Positions 8,090-15,627 of a stretch of 40,818 bases of DNA are shown here, piece after piece (position 1 is the stretch's first letter; each line of letters begins with the position of its first letter). Under the pieces are notes generated by a model, which was not told the DNA's origin, did not search any database, and worked only from the letters and a program-made list of their open reading frames with translations. The stretch covers positions 1 to 40,818 of the forward strand of contig CADASI010000003.1 of NCBI GenBank assembly GCA_902790525.1, written 5' to 3'. This stretch comes from an uncultured Eubacteriales bacterium. GTDB lineage: Bacteria; Bacillota; Clostridia; Christensenellales; Aristaeellaceae. A program made the translations under genes and the position numbers.

Positions 8090-8935
8090 TTGGACAATCA
8101 TGAGAAGCTCGAGCTCAGGCGCTTTGCGGCACAGATCCGCCTCGCGCTGCTCGAAGAGATAAAGGCCCGCGGGTTCGGCCACATCGGCGGCTCGCTGTCC
8201 ATCTGCGACCTGCTTGCGGTGCTCTACGGCAAGGTGATGCGCTACAAGCCCGACGACCCCAAGTGGGCGGACCGCGACAAGCTGGTCAGCTCCAAGGGCC
8301 ACGCGGGCCCGGCGGTTTACGCCACGCTGGCTTTAAAGGGCTTCTTCCCGATGGAGGAGTTGAAGACCCTGAACCGCCCCGGCACCAACCTGCCCAGCCA
8401 CTGCGACAAGAACAAGACCCCCGGCATCGACTGCACCACCGGCTCGCTGGGCCAGGGCACGTCCCAGGCCGTGGGCATGGCGCTGGGCGACAAATTGAAG
8501 GGCCGCGACAGCCGCACCTTCCTGATCGTCGGCGACGGCGAGCTGGACGAGGGCCAGTGCTGGGAGGCGGCGATGTTCACCGCGGGCAAGAAGATCACGA
8601 ACCTCACCTGGATCGTGGACGACAACAAGCGCCAGCTCGACGGCTACACGGTCGACATACTGCCGCTTTTCGACCTCCGGGCGAAGTTCGAGGCCTTCGG
8701 CTTCGAGGCCATTCGCGTGAAGGGCAACGACGTGGAGGCGCTCTACGACGCGCTGACGAAGAAACCCGGCGACAAACCCATCGCCATCATCATGGACAAC
8801 GTGAAGGGCAGCGGCGTCAAGGGCATCGAGGAGACCCCGGCCAACCACTCCATGACCCTGCCTGCCGAGACCTGGGATACCTACATCGAAGCCGTCAAGG
8901 CGGACCTTGCGGCAATTGAAAAGGAGGTGGGCTGA
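8090..8935 (+). CDS. Transketolase, N-terminal (ThDP-binding) subunit
   Basis: A 281-residue subunit of a split transketolase. It binds the diphosphate end of thiamine diphosphate. GFGHIGGSLS near residue 25 and the cofactor motif VGDGELDEGQ are clear. An upstream ATG at 8084 is in frame but only 1 nt from the AGGAGGG site. The TTG at 8090 has ideal 7-nt spacing, so I chose it. The catalytic partner starts 1 nt after its stop. Split transketolases usually make pentose precursors. Placement between iolD and a class II GAPDH suggests a catabolic job, possibly removing a two-carbon unit from 5-dehydro-2-deoxy-gluconate. The activity class is seen; that substrate is inferred. Confidence 0.9.
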   Translation: MDNHEKLELRRFAAQIRLALLEEIKARGFGHIGGSLSICDLLAVLYGKVMRYKPDDPKWADRDKLVSSKGHAGPAVYATLALKGFFPMEELKTLNRPGTNLPSHCDKNKTPGIDCTTGSLGQGTSQAVGMALGDKLKGRDSRTFLIVGDGELDEGQCWEAAMFTAGKKITNLTWIVDDNKRQLDGYTVDILPLFDLRAKFEAFGFEAIRVKGNDVEALYDALTKKPGDKPIAIIMDNVKGSGVKGIEETPANHSMTLPAETWDTYIEAVKADLAAIEKEVG

Positions 8936-8936
8936 C

Positions 8937-9896
8937 ATGAAGACCATCTATAACGGTGAAGCGGACAGCCGCACCTTCAAGGAAATGCTGGGCACCATGA
9001 TCCCGAAAATGCTGGATGATGACCCGAACCTCATCTACCTGGACGCCGACCTGATGAGCTGCATCGGCACGGCGAAGTACGCCAAGGCCCACCCGGACCG
9101 CGCCATCAACTGCGGCATCGCCGAGGGCAACATGGCGGGCATCGCCGCGGGCCTGTCCGCGGCGGGCTTCAACCCCATCTGCCACACCTTTGGACCCTTC
9201 GCCTCCCGGCGCTGCTACGACCAGGTGTTCCTGTCCGGCGGCTACGCCCACAACAGCATGACCATGATCGGCACCGATCCCGGCGTGTGCGCGGCCATGA
9301 ACGGCGGCACCCACATGCCCTTTGAGGACGTGGCGCTGTATCGGGCCATCCCCGGCGCGATCATCGTCGATCCCGCCGACACCGTGCAGTTTGAGAAGGT
9401 GTTCCCCAAGCTGGTGGCGATGGAAGGCATCAAGTACCTGCGCGTCAACCGCAAGGCCAACGACCGCATCTACGACGCCGACGCCGATTTCGAGATCGGC
9501 AAGGGCGTGGTGCTGCGCGAGGGCGCGGACATCACGCTGATCACTGCGGGCTTCATGGTGGGCCGTACCTTGAAGGCGGCGGCAGAGCTGGCCGAGAAGG
9601 GCATCGAGGCCACGGTGATCGACATGTTCACACTGAAACCGCTGGACGAAGCGCTCGTGATCGAGTACGCGAAGAAGACCGGCGCGGTGGTCACCGTCGA
9701 AAACCACAACGCCGTGGGCGGCCTTTACAGCGCGGTCGCGGACTGCCTGGCCGCCAACTGCCCCGTGCCCATGGGCCGCGTGGCCGTGGAGGAATCCTTC
9801 GGCGCGGTGGGCCCGGCGGACTACCTGGCGGAGTTCTTCGGCCTGACCGTGGCGCACATACTCGCCGAGGCGGAGAAGACGATCGCAAGAAAGTAA
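8937..9896 (+). CDS. Transketolase, C-terminal (pyrimidine-binding) subunit
   Basis: A 319-residue second half of the split transketolase, with the catalytic glutamate E63 in CGIAEGNMAGIAAGL and a C-terminal domain containing VTVENHNAVGGL. The ATG at 8937 follows AAAAGGAGG, which lies inside the end of the N-subunit gene, so the subunits are coupled. The substrate loop at 111-127 is unusual. By my alignment from memory to yeast enzyme, GPTHQ appears as GGTHM (H126 kept), the Asp before it (yeast D477) is Asn122, and the phosphate-contacting His (yeast H469) is Asp114. This fits a donor or acceptor different from ordinary sugar phosphates, but needs a proper alignment. Confidence 0.9.
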   Translation: MKTIYNGEADSRTFKEMLGTMIPKMLDDDPNLIYLDADLMSCIGTAKYAKAHPDRAINCGIAEGNMAGIAAGLSAAGFNPICHTFGPFASRRCYDQVFLSGGYAHNSMTMIGTDPGVCAAMNGGTHMPFEDVALYRAIPGAIIVDPADTVQFEKVFPKLVAMEGIKYLRVNRKANDRIYDADADFEIGKGVVLREGADITLITAGFMVGRTLKAAAELAEKGIEATVIDMFTLKPLDEALVIEYAKKTGAVVTVENHNAVGGLYSAVADCLAANCPVPMGRVAVEESFGAVGPADYLAEFFGLTVAHILAEAEKTIARK

Positions 9897-9929
9897 ACCC
9901 ACAAACGCACAGAATGGGAGGAATTTGAT

Positions 9930-10991
9930 ATGAGCAAGAAAATTCGCGTTGGCGTCGCCGGATACGGCACCATCGGACAGCGCCTGGCGGACGGCGTGGC
10001 GCTGCAGGGCGACATGGAGCTGGTCGGCATCGCCGATCTGGCCCCGACCCTGTCCATCCGCGCCTTGAAGGAGCGCAACATGATCGGCGCGAACGGCGTC
10101 GAGTACAAGCTGTACCTCGTCGACGGCGCGGACAAGGCGCAGTTCGACGCGCTGGACATCCCGGTGGCGGGCACGTTTGAGGAGCTGTGCAAGTCCGTGG
10201 ACATCATGCTGGACTCCGCGCCCGGCGGCGTCGGCGCCAAGAACAAGGCCAACTACTACGACAAGTATGGCGTGAAGGCCATCTTCCAGGGTGGCGAGAA
10301 GAACAGCGTCGCGGACGTGTTCTTCCACGGCTACGCCAACTATGAGAAGGGCCTGGGGCAGAACTACCTGAAGCTCACGTCCTGCAACACCACCGGCCTG
10401 ATTCGCTCCGTGGACGCGCTGGACCGCGCCATCGGGCTTGAGAAGGTGGCCATCACCATCATCCGCCGCGTGGCCGACCCGGGCGACTATCACCGCGGCC
10501 TGACCAACGCCCTCCAGATGGAAAAGGCCCCGACCCACCAGGCCGTGGACCTCATGACCATCATGCCGCACGTGAACGCCACGGGCATACTCGTGCACAC
10601 GCCCGTGACCCACGGCCACATCATCACCGTGCTGGCCACCGCCAAGGACGGGAAGAAAATCACCAAGGAAATGGCCCTCGAGGTGTTCAACAAGCACCCG
10701 CGCATCCGCGTGGTCACCATGGAGGACGGCTTCAAGGGCAACGCCAGCTTCTTCAAGTACGCCCGCGACCTCGGCAACCGCCGCGGCGACATGTACGAGA
10801 TCGGCCTGTGGGCGGATTCCATCGTGGAGTCCGGAAACGACATCATGTACGCCATCAACATCCCGCAGGAATCTGTCACCATCCCCGAGACCATGGACGC
10901 CATCCGCGCCTCCATGAAGATGCAGCTCACCCGCGAGGAGGGCACCGCCGAGACCAACAAGTACCTCGGCATCGGCAAGTTCAAAAAGTAA
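9930..10991 (+). CDS. Class II (archaeal-type) glyceraldehyde-3-phosphate dehydrogenase homologue
   Basis: A 353-residue NAD(P)-dependent dehydrogenase of the archaeal GAPDH type, not the bacterial GapA type. Diagnostic segments are the Rossmann GYGTIGQRLADG (11-22), AIFQGGEK (117-124), the catalytic cysteine C152 in SCNTTGL, RRVADP (179-184) and PQESVTIPETMDAIRA. The archaeal substrate motif VPTT is replaced by HTPV (223-226); the following catalytic-type histidine (H228) is kept. Canonical activity makes 1,3-bisphosphoglycerate from glyceraldehyde-3-phosphate. Here, beside an archaeal-type PGK in an inositol operon, malate semialdehyde is a plausible alternative substrate. Family assignment is firm; substrate is open. 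Confidence 0.9.
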   Translation: MSKKIRVGVAGYGTIGQRLADGVALQGDMELVGIADLAPTLSIRALKERNMIGANGVEYKLYLVDGADKAQFDALDIPVAGTFEELCKSVDIMLDSAPGGVGAKNKANYYDKYGVKAIFQGGEKNSVADVFFHGYANYEKGLGQNYLKLTSCNTTGLIRSVDALDRAIGLEKVAITIIRRVADPGDYHRGLTNALQMEKAPTHQAVDLMTIMPHVNATGILVHTPVTHGHIITVLATAKDGKKITKEMALEVFNKHPRIRVVTMEDGFKGNASFFKYARDLGNRRGDMYEIGLWADSIVESGNDIMYAINIPQESVTIPETMDAIRASMKMQLTREEGTAETNKYLGIGKFKK

Positions 10992-11008
10992 AACGCGCAT
11001 TACCATGA

Positions 11009-11033
11009 CAGGGGCGGCGGTTCGCCGCCCCTG
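11009..11033 (+). terminator. Hairpin between GAPDH and PGK genes (attenuator-like)
   Basis: An 11-bp GC-rich stem (11009-11019 with 11023-11033) with a 3-nt loop lies in the 65-nt gap. It is followed only by ATTTC, with no long T run. It is more likely an mRNA-stability or partial-termination element than a full stop. Confidence 0.45.
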
Positions 11034-11056
11034 ATTTCGACAGGGAGGCGAACCCC

Positions 11057-12316
11057 ATGAGATTCGGCATTTACACGCTGGATGAGTTCGACGTGAAGGG
11101 CAAGACCGTGCTGTGCCGGGTGGACATGAACCAGCCGGTGGACCGCGCGACCGACACCCTCAAGAGCATCCAGCGCATCACGGCCTGCGCGCCCACGGTA
11201 AAGGAGCTCTCCGACAAGGGCGCGAAGGTGGTGCTGCTGGCCCATCAGGGCAGCGACATCGAATACAAGAACTTCTACTGCACCCGCCCCCACGCCAAGG
11301 TGCTGACGGAGATTTTGGGCCGGGAAGTGAAGTGGATCGAGGACGTCTGCGGCCCCACAGCGCGCGAAGCCATCAAAGGCATGAAGGACGGCGACATCAT
11401 CCTTCTGGACAACGTGCGCTTCTGCTCCGAGGAACAGACGCTGTTTGAAATGAAGCTCCAGCTCACCCACGAGCAGCAGGCGAAGACCCAGGTGGTCACG
11501 AAGCTTGCCCCGCTTGCGGACCTCTACGTCTGCGACGCCTTCGCCGCGGCGCACCGCGACCAGCCCACGCTGTGCGGCTTTGAGCAGGTGCTGCCCAGCG
11601 CGATGGGGCGTCTGTTCGAAAAGGAATACTGCGTGATCTCGGAGCTTATGGAGAAGCCGGAGCACCCCTGCGTGTTCGTGCTGGGCGGCGCGAAGATCTC
11701 CGACGCCTTCATGATGATGGAGACGGTCCTCGGCTCCGGCGCGGCGGACACCGTGCTGACCGGTGGCCTGGTGGGGGAGATACTGCTGGCCAGCCAGGGG
11801 CAGGAGATCGGCAGCGGCACGCTGGGCTTCATCATGAAGTCCGGCTACGAGGAGTACATCGAGAAGGCCAAGGGCATCTACGAAAAGTACGCGGACAAGA
11901 TCATACTGCCCGTCGATCTGGCGCAGGTGGTGGACGGCGTGCGCGAGGAGGCGCTGGCCGGGGCGATCCCCGCCGACTTCAACGCCATCGACATCGGCAC
12001 CGGCACCGCGAACCTGTACCGCGAGTACATCCTGAAGGCCAGGACCGTGTTCGCCAACGGCCCGGTGGGCGTGTTCGAGCAGGCCCCCAGCGAGTACGGC
12101 ACGAAGGTGCTGTTCGAGTCGATGGCCGAGACCGGGGGCTACACCGTGGTCGGCGGCGGCGACAGCGTCACGGCGGCGAAGAAGTACGGCGTCACCGACA
12201 AGCTGGGCTACATCTGCACCGGCGGCGGCGCACTGATACGCTTCCTGACCGGCGAGGAGCTGCCCGTGGTCAAGGCGCTCCGGCACGCCGCGAAGGCGTT
12301 CCCGATGGGGGAATGA
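11057..12316 (+). CDS. Archaeal-type phosphoglycerate kinase homologue
   Basis: A 419-residue PGK closest in appearance to archaeal enzymes, with an N-terminal substrate domain and a C-terminal nucleotide domain ending in VVGGGDS and TGGGA. Conserved parts include RVDMNQP (21-27), QRI (R40), LDNVRF (R121), CDAFAAAHRDQP (H166, R167) and LGGAK. The loop normally reading HxGRP or HxGKP is AHQGSD (62-67), so the basic residue that in known PGKs helps hold the substrate phosphate is Ser66. Normal role: ATP from 1,3-bisphosphoglycerate. Together with the adjacent class II GAPDH it may instead dephosphorylate a malyl phosphate. It follows a GGGAGG site. Confidence 0.88.
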   Translation: MRFGIYTLDEFDVKGKTVLCRVDMNQPVDRATDTLKSIQRITACAPTVKELSDKGAKVVLLAHQGSDIEYKNFYCTRPHAKVLTEILGREVKWIEDVCGPTAREAIKGMKDGDIILLDNVRFCSEEQTLFEMKLQLTHEQQAKTQVVTKLAPLADLYVCDAFAAAHRDQPTLCGFEQVLPSAMGRLFEKEYCVISELMEKPEHPCVFVLGGAKISDAFMMMETVLGSGAADTVLTGGLVGEILLASQGQEIGSGTLGFIMKSGYEEYIEKAKGIYEKYADKIILPVDLAQVVDGVREEALAGAIPADFNAIDIGTGTANLYREYILKARTVFANGPVGVFEQAPSEYGTKVLFESMAETGGYTVVGGGDSVTAAKKYGVTDKLGYICTGGGALIRFLTGEELPVVKALRHAAKAFPMGE

Positions 12317-12320
12317 GCCT

Positions 12321-13571
12321 ATGAAGATCGATTTTGGCTTCGGCACCGGCGTACAGAGCGTCGAGGTGCCGGATAAGAACCTGCTGGGCATACTGATGGC
12401 CAACGACGTGCCCAAGGGATTGATGAACGAGGAGGAGGTCCGGCGGGCACTGGAGGCCCCCATCGGCACGCCGAGATTGAAGGACATCGTGAAGCCCGGC
12501 GAGAAGATTGCCGTCGTCACCTCGGACATCACAAGACCCTGCCCGACCTACCGCATCATGCCGCCGCTGCTGGACGAGCTGTACTCCGCGGGCTGCCGGC
12601 CGGAGGACATCACGCTGGTGTTCGCGCTGGGCAGCCACCGCAGGCACACCCCGGCGGAGATGCTCAAGCTGGCGGGGCAGCGGGCCATCAACGAGATCGA
12701 GTGCGTGGACAGCGACCCGGACGACTGCGTGCACATCGGCGTGACCGACTGCGGCACGCCCGTGGACATCACCCGCGTGGTGGCCGAGGCCGACCGTAGA
12801 ATCTGCCTGGGCAACATCGAATACCACTACTTCGCGGGCTACTCCGGCGGCGCGAAGGCCATCATGCCCGGCTCCTCGACCCCCGCGGCCATACAGGCCA
12901 ATCACTCCATGATGGTCAGGGACGAGTGCTGCGCGGGCAACCTGGACGGAAACCCTTTGCGGCAGGACATCGAGCAGGCCGCGGCCATGACCGGCGTGGA
13001 CTTCATCGTCAACGTGGTGCTGGACGAGCACAAGCAGATCGTCCGCGCCGTGGCGGGCGACCTGGTCAAGGCGCACCGCGTGGGCTGCAAATTTCTCGAC
13101 GGCATGTATATGAAGCCCATCGAGCAGCGGGCCGACATCGTGATCGTGTCCCAGGGCGGCGCGCCGAAGGATTTGAACCTCTATCAGACCCAGAAGGCGC
13201 TGGACAACGCCAAGCACGCCGTCAAAAAGGGCGGGACCATCATCTTGATTGGGTCCTGTAAAGAGGGACTGGGCAGCAAGGTGTTCGAGGAGTGGCTGAT
13301 GGCCGCGCCCACCGCCCACAGCATGATCGAGCGCATCGGGCGGGAGTTCCAGCTGGGCGGGCACAAGGCCGCCGCCATCGCCATGGTGCTGGAGAACGCC
13401 GAGATCTACCTGGTGAGCGACATGGAGGATGCCTTCGTCGAAAGCATCTTCCTAAAGCCCGCCCACTCGGCGCAGGAGGCGTTCGATAAAGCCATGCAGC
13501 GCCTCGGCCCGGACGCCACCGTGCTTTGCATGCCCTACGGCGGCTCCACGCTGCCGCGGGCGAAGGCGTAG
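12321..13571 (+). CDS. larA: LarA-family nickel-dependent 2-hydroxyacid racemase
   Basis: A 416-residue LarA homologue. The residues that hold the nickel-pincer nucleotide and catalyse hydride transfer in lactate racemase are all present: H106 in GSHRRH, H169 in EYHYFAGYSGG, K179 in GGAKAIMPG and H195 in NHSM. Their spacing matches Lactobacillus LarA (H108, H174, K184, H200). The family interconverts D and L 2-hydroxyacids, and characterised relatives include enzymes for lactate, malate and sugar acids. Placed straight after PGK (4-nt gap), malate is an attractive substrate. The cofactor-making genes larB, larC and larE are not in this window. The gene symbol denotes family only. Confidence 0.88.
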   Translation: MKIDFGFGTGVQSVEVPDKNLLGILMANDVPKGLMNEEEVRRALEAPIGTPRLKDIVKPGEKIAVVTSDITRPCPTYRIMPPLLDELYSAGCRPEDITLVFALGSHRRHTPAEMLKLAGQRAINEIECVDSDPDDCVHIGVTDCGTPVDITRVVAEADRRICLGNIEYHYFAGYSGGAKAIMPGSSTPAAIQANHSMMVRDECCAGNLDGNPLRQDIEQAAAMTGVDFIVNVVLDEHKQIVRAVAGDLVKAHRVGCKFLDGMYMKPIEQRADIVIVSQGGAPKDLNLYQTQKALDNAKHAVKKGGTIILIGSCKEGLGSKVFEEWLMAAPTAHSMIERIGREFQLGGHKAAAIAMVLENAEIYLVSDMEDAFVESIFLKPAHSAQEAFDKAMQRLGPDATVLCMPYGGSTLPRAKA

Positions 13572-13596
13572 CGTAATACATTCGGAGGACTTAAAC

Positions 13597-14469
13597 ATGA
13601 AGCTGGTGACTTATACCCGCCGCGGCGACACCCGCGAGGCGGTGGGCGTATGGACGGAGAAGGGCGTCGTGCCCGCGAAGGCGCTGGGACTGGCGTTTGA
13701 GACCATGAACGACCTGATCCTTCACGCCACCGGGGCGGACATGGCCCTATTGCGCGAGGCGAAGGGCGAGGCGCTGCCGATGGACAAGGTGACGCTGCTT
13801 GCCCCGATCCCGCGCCCCCTGCAGGACGTGGTGTGCCTCGGGCTCAACTACACCGAACACGCGGAGGAGGCGTTCGGCTACTCGAAGCAGGCGTTTTCCG
13901 CCGACCGCGCGGTGCCGATTTTCTTCTCCAAGCGCGTGAGCTGGTGCCAGGGCAGCGACGCGCCGATCCCTGCCCACAGGAACTTGACCCAGCGGCTGGA
14001 CTACGAAAACGAGCTGGCAGTGATCCTGGGGAAGGATGCGAAGAATGTGGATGAGGCAAACGTGGCCGACTATATCTTCGGCTATACCGTCTTAAACGAC
14101 GTGTCCGCCCGCGACCTGCAGACGTCCCACCGCCAGTGGTACTTCGGCAAGAGCCTCGACGGCTTCACGCCGATGGGGCCGTGCATCGTCACCGCAGACG
14201 ACATACCCTTCCCGCCGGACCTTGCCATCTCCACAAAGGTCAATGGCGAGCTTCGGCAGAACAGCCGCACGAGCATGCTGATCCACGGCATCGCGGAGAT
14301 CGTATCGACCCTCAGCCGCGGCATGACGCTGCTGGCTGGCACCATCATCGCCACCGGCACGCCAAAGGGCGTCGCCATGGGCATGGAGCAACCGAAATTC
14401 CTGGCGCCTGGGGATGTGGTGACCTGCACCATCGAGCGGATCGGTGATCTGGTGAACACTGTGGAATAG
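13597..14469 (+). CDS. Fumarylacetoacetate hydrolase (FAH) family protein
   Basis: A 290-residue protein of the FAH superfamily, cytoplasmic and metal-dependent. The metal ligands are visible: E137 and E139 in DYENELAV and D168 in LNDVSARD. The catalytic-region GLNYTEHAEE (82-91) and the ending GTPKGVAMGM are typical of the FAHD1-like branch. Members hydrolyse or decarboxylate beta-diketo acids; some act as oxaloacetate decarboxylase or tautomerase, others cleave 2,4-diketo-3-deoxy sugar acids. It is the last gene of the operon, before a strong terminator. Oxaloacetate would fit a malate-forming pathway, but a diketo sugar acid is an equally fair alternative. Confidence 0.85.
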   Translation: MKLVTYTRRGDTREAVGVWTEKGVVPAKALGLAFETMNDLILHATGADMALLREAKGEALPMDKVTLLAPIPRPLQDVVCLGLNYTEHAEEAFGYSKQAFSADRAVPIFFSKRVSWCQGSDAPIPAHRNLTQRLDYENELAVILGKDAKNVDEANVADYIFGYTVLNDVSARDLQTSHRQWYFGKSLDGFTPMGPCIVTADDIPFPPDLAISTKVNGELRQNSRTSMLIHGIAEIVSTLSRGMTLLAGTIIATGTPKGVAMGMEQPKFLAPGDVVTCTIERIGDLVNTVE

Positions 14470-14541
14470 CCAAACGACACAGAACAACAGCAAGCCGTCG
14501 GGAGACGACCTGCTCAGACCGCTGACAAAGCCCGCAACCGC

Positions 14542-14582
14542 AAAAAACTCTACCGAATGATAATAAGGCGGTAGAGTTTTTT
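14542..14582. terminator. Bidirectional intrinsic terminator between convergent operons
   Basis: A perfect 14-bp stem (14542-14555 with 14569-14582), A-rich on the left and T-rich on the right, with a 13-nt loop. The T run on the plus strand ends the iol operon. The A run becomes a T run on the minus strand and could end the hydrolase transcript about 120 nt beyond its stop. The remainder of 14470-14700 shows no gene. Confidence 0.9.
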
Positions 14583-14700
14583 GCTTACTGCGTCAGAACG
14601 ACTTGCAGAATCGGTCACTTACGACCGGGTAAGCTCCCTCATCTGCAAGTCCTTCTTCCTTGTCTTGCGGGTTTCTCAACGGCCTGCTGTTGTTCTATGC

Positions 14701-15597
14701 TTATTTATGTTCCACCTTCTGGATGAAATCCTCCACATAGCGGCGGTAGGCTTCCGGATCGGTGAAGATCGAGGCGGCGTGCTTCGCGCCGGGGATCAAC
14801 CGCAATTCGCCCTTGTCGCCCGCCGCGCGGCACATATCAGCGCTGTGGCTGTAGGGTATGAAGCCGTCGGCGTCGCCGTGGATAAACAGTATGGGGACCG
14901 TGTTGCCCGCCAGGCTGTCGATGGGGCGCATCTCGGGGTAGGCGTAGCCGTAGCGCAGCTTGGAAAACACCCCGGCGACGCTCAGCAGCCACCCGGGCAG
15001 GTGCATGCCCTCGAGCCCGGCGCGCAGTATGCTCCCGACCTCGGCAAAGCCGCAGTCGGCCACGGCGAAGTCCACCTGCGGCCTGTATTTGAGCGCCGCC
15101 ACCGTGGTCGCCGCGCCCAGCGACTCCCCGTGCAGGCCCAGCAGTCGGATGTCGCCGTAGCGCGTCCGGGTATCGCGGATGAGCGCGTCCAGGTCCCGGC
15201 CCTCCCGCACCGAGTAGGTGCAGAAGGTGGGGGCATTGAGGCCGTGTCCCCGCAGGTCGTAGATGATCACGTTGAAGCCCAGGTCCAGGTACATCCGGGC
15301 GTATTTCAGCGAACCGATGCGGTTGTCGGTGTAGCCGTGGGACAGTATGATGTAGCGCCCCCCGGACGCCGGGTTGGGCAGGAGCTGGACGTGCAGCGCG
15401 TAGCCGTCGTAGCTCTGGACCACGTAGTCCCGCTTCTCCCATTTATCGTACCAGGACAGGTCGTAGCGGGCCTCCTGCCACTTCCGCGCCTCCTCCAGCG
15501 TCTGCGCCTTGATGCGCATGGCGTAGCCCGACATGATAAAGCCGAACCCCGCGACGAGCGCAAGCAGTACCAGCAGCACGATCAGCACAATGCGCAT
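14701..15597 (-). CDS. Membrane-anchored alpha/beta hydrolase
   Basis: A 298-residue serine hydrolase with one N-terminal transmembrane helix (about residues 3-24, no clear cleavage site). The nucleophile elbow is GESLG (S159), the likely acid is in FIHGDADGF (about D242-D244) and the histidine is H273 in GAKHAA. LSHGYTDNR (85-93) gives the oxyanion-hole region. Similar proteins are annotated as peptidase S9/BAAT-like or YqkD-like hydrolases. The substrate is unknown. I start at ATG 15597, which has GGAGG at 7 nt. An in-frame ATG at 15624, just after the thioesterase stop, lacks such a site. Last gene of the minus-strand group. Confidence 0.85.
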   Translation of the reverse strand: MRIVLIVLLVLLALVAGFGFIMSGYAMRIKAQTLEEARKWQEARYDLSWYDKWEKRDYVVQSYDGYALHVQLLPNPASGGRYIILSHGYTDNRIGSLKYARMYLDLGFNVIIYDLRGHGLNAPTFCTYSVREGRDLDALIRDTRTRYGDIRLLGLHGESLGAATTVAALKYRPQVDFAVADCGFAEVGSILRAGLEGMHLPGWLLSVAGVFSKLRYGYAYPEMRPIDSLAGNTVPILFIHGDADGFIPYSHSADMCRAAGDKGELRLIPGAKHAASIFTDPEAYRRYVEDFIQKVEHK

Positions 15598-15627
15598 CTT
15601 CTTTCCTCCGTTTCGCGTTTTCATGGC

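Noticed and set aside
6686..8302. A 538-codon minus-strand open frame opposite iolD
   Set aside because: Spurious antisense frame; iolD is complete on the plus strand.
8895..11006. A 703-codon open frame on the minus strand opposite transketolase, GAPDH and part of neighbours
   Set aside because: Shadow of GC-rich genes. Its translation is rich in His, Asp, Val and Gly from reversed codons, with no domain motifs, and the plus-strand genes are unmistakable.
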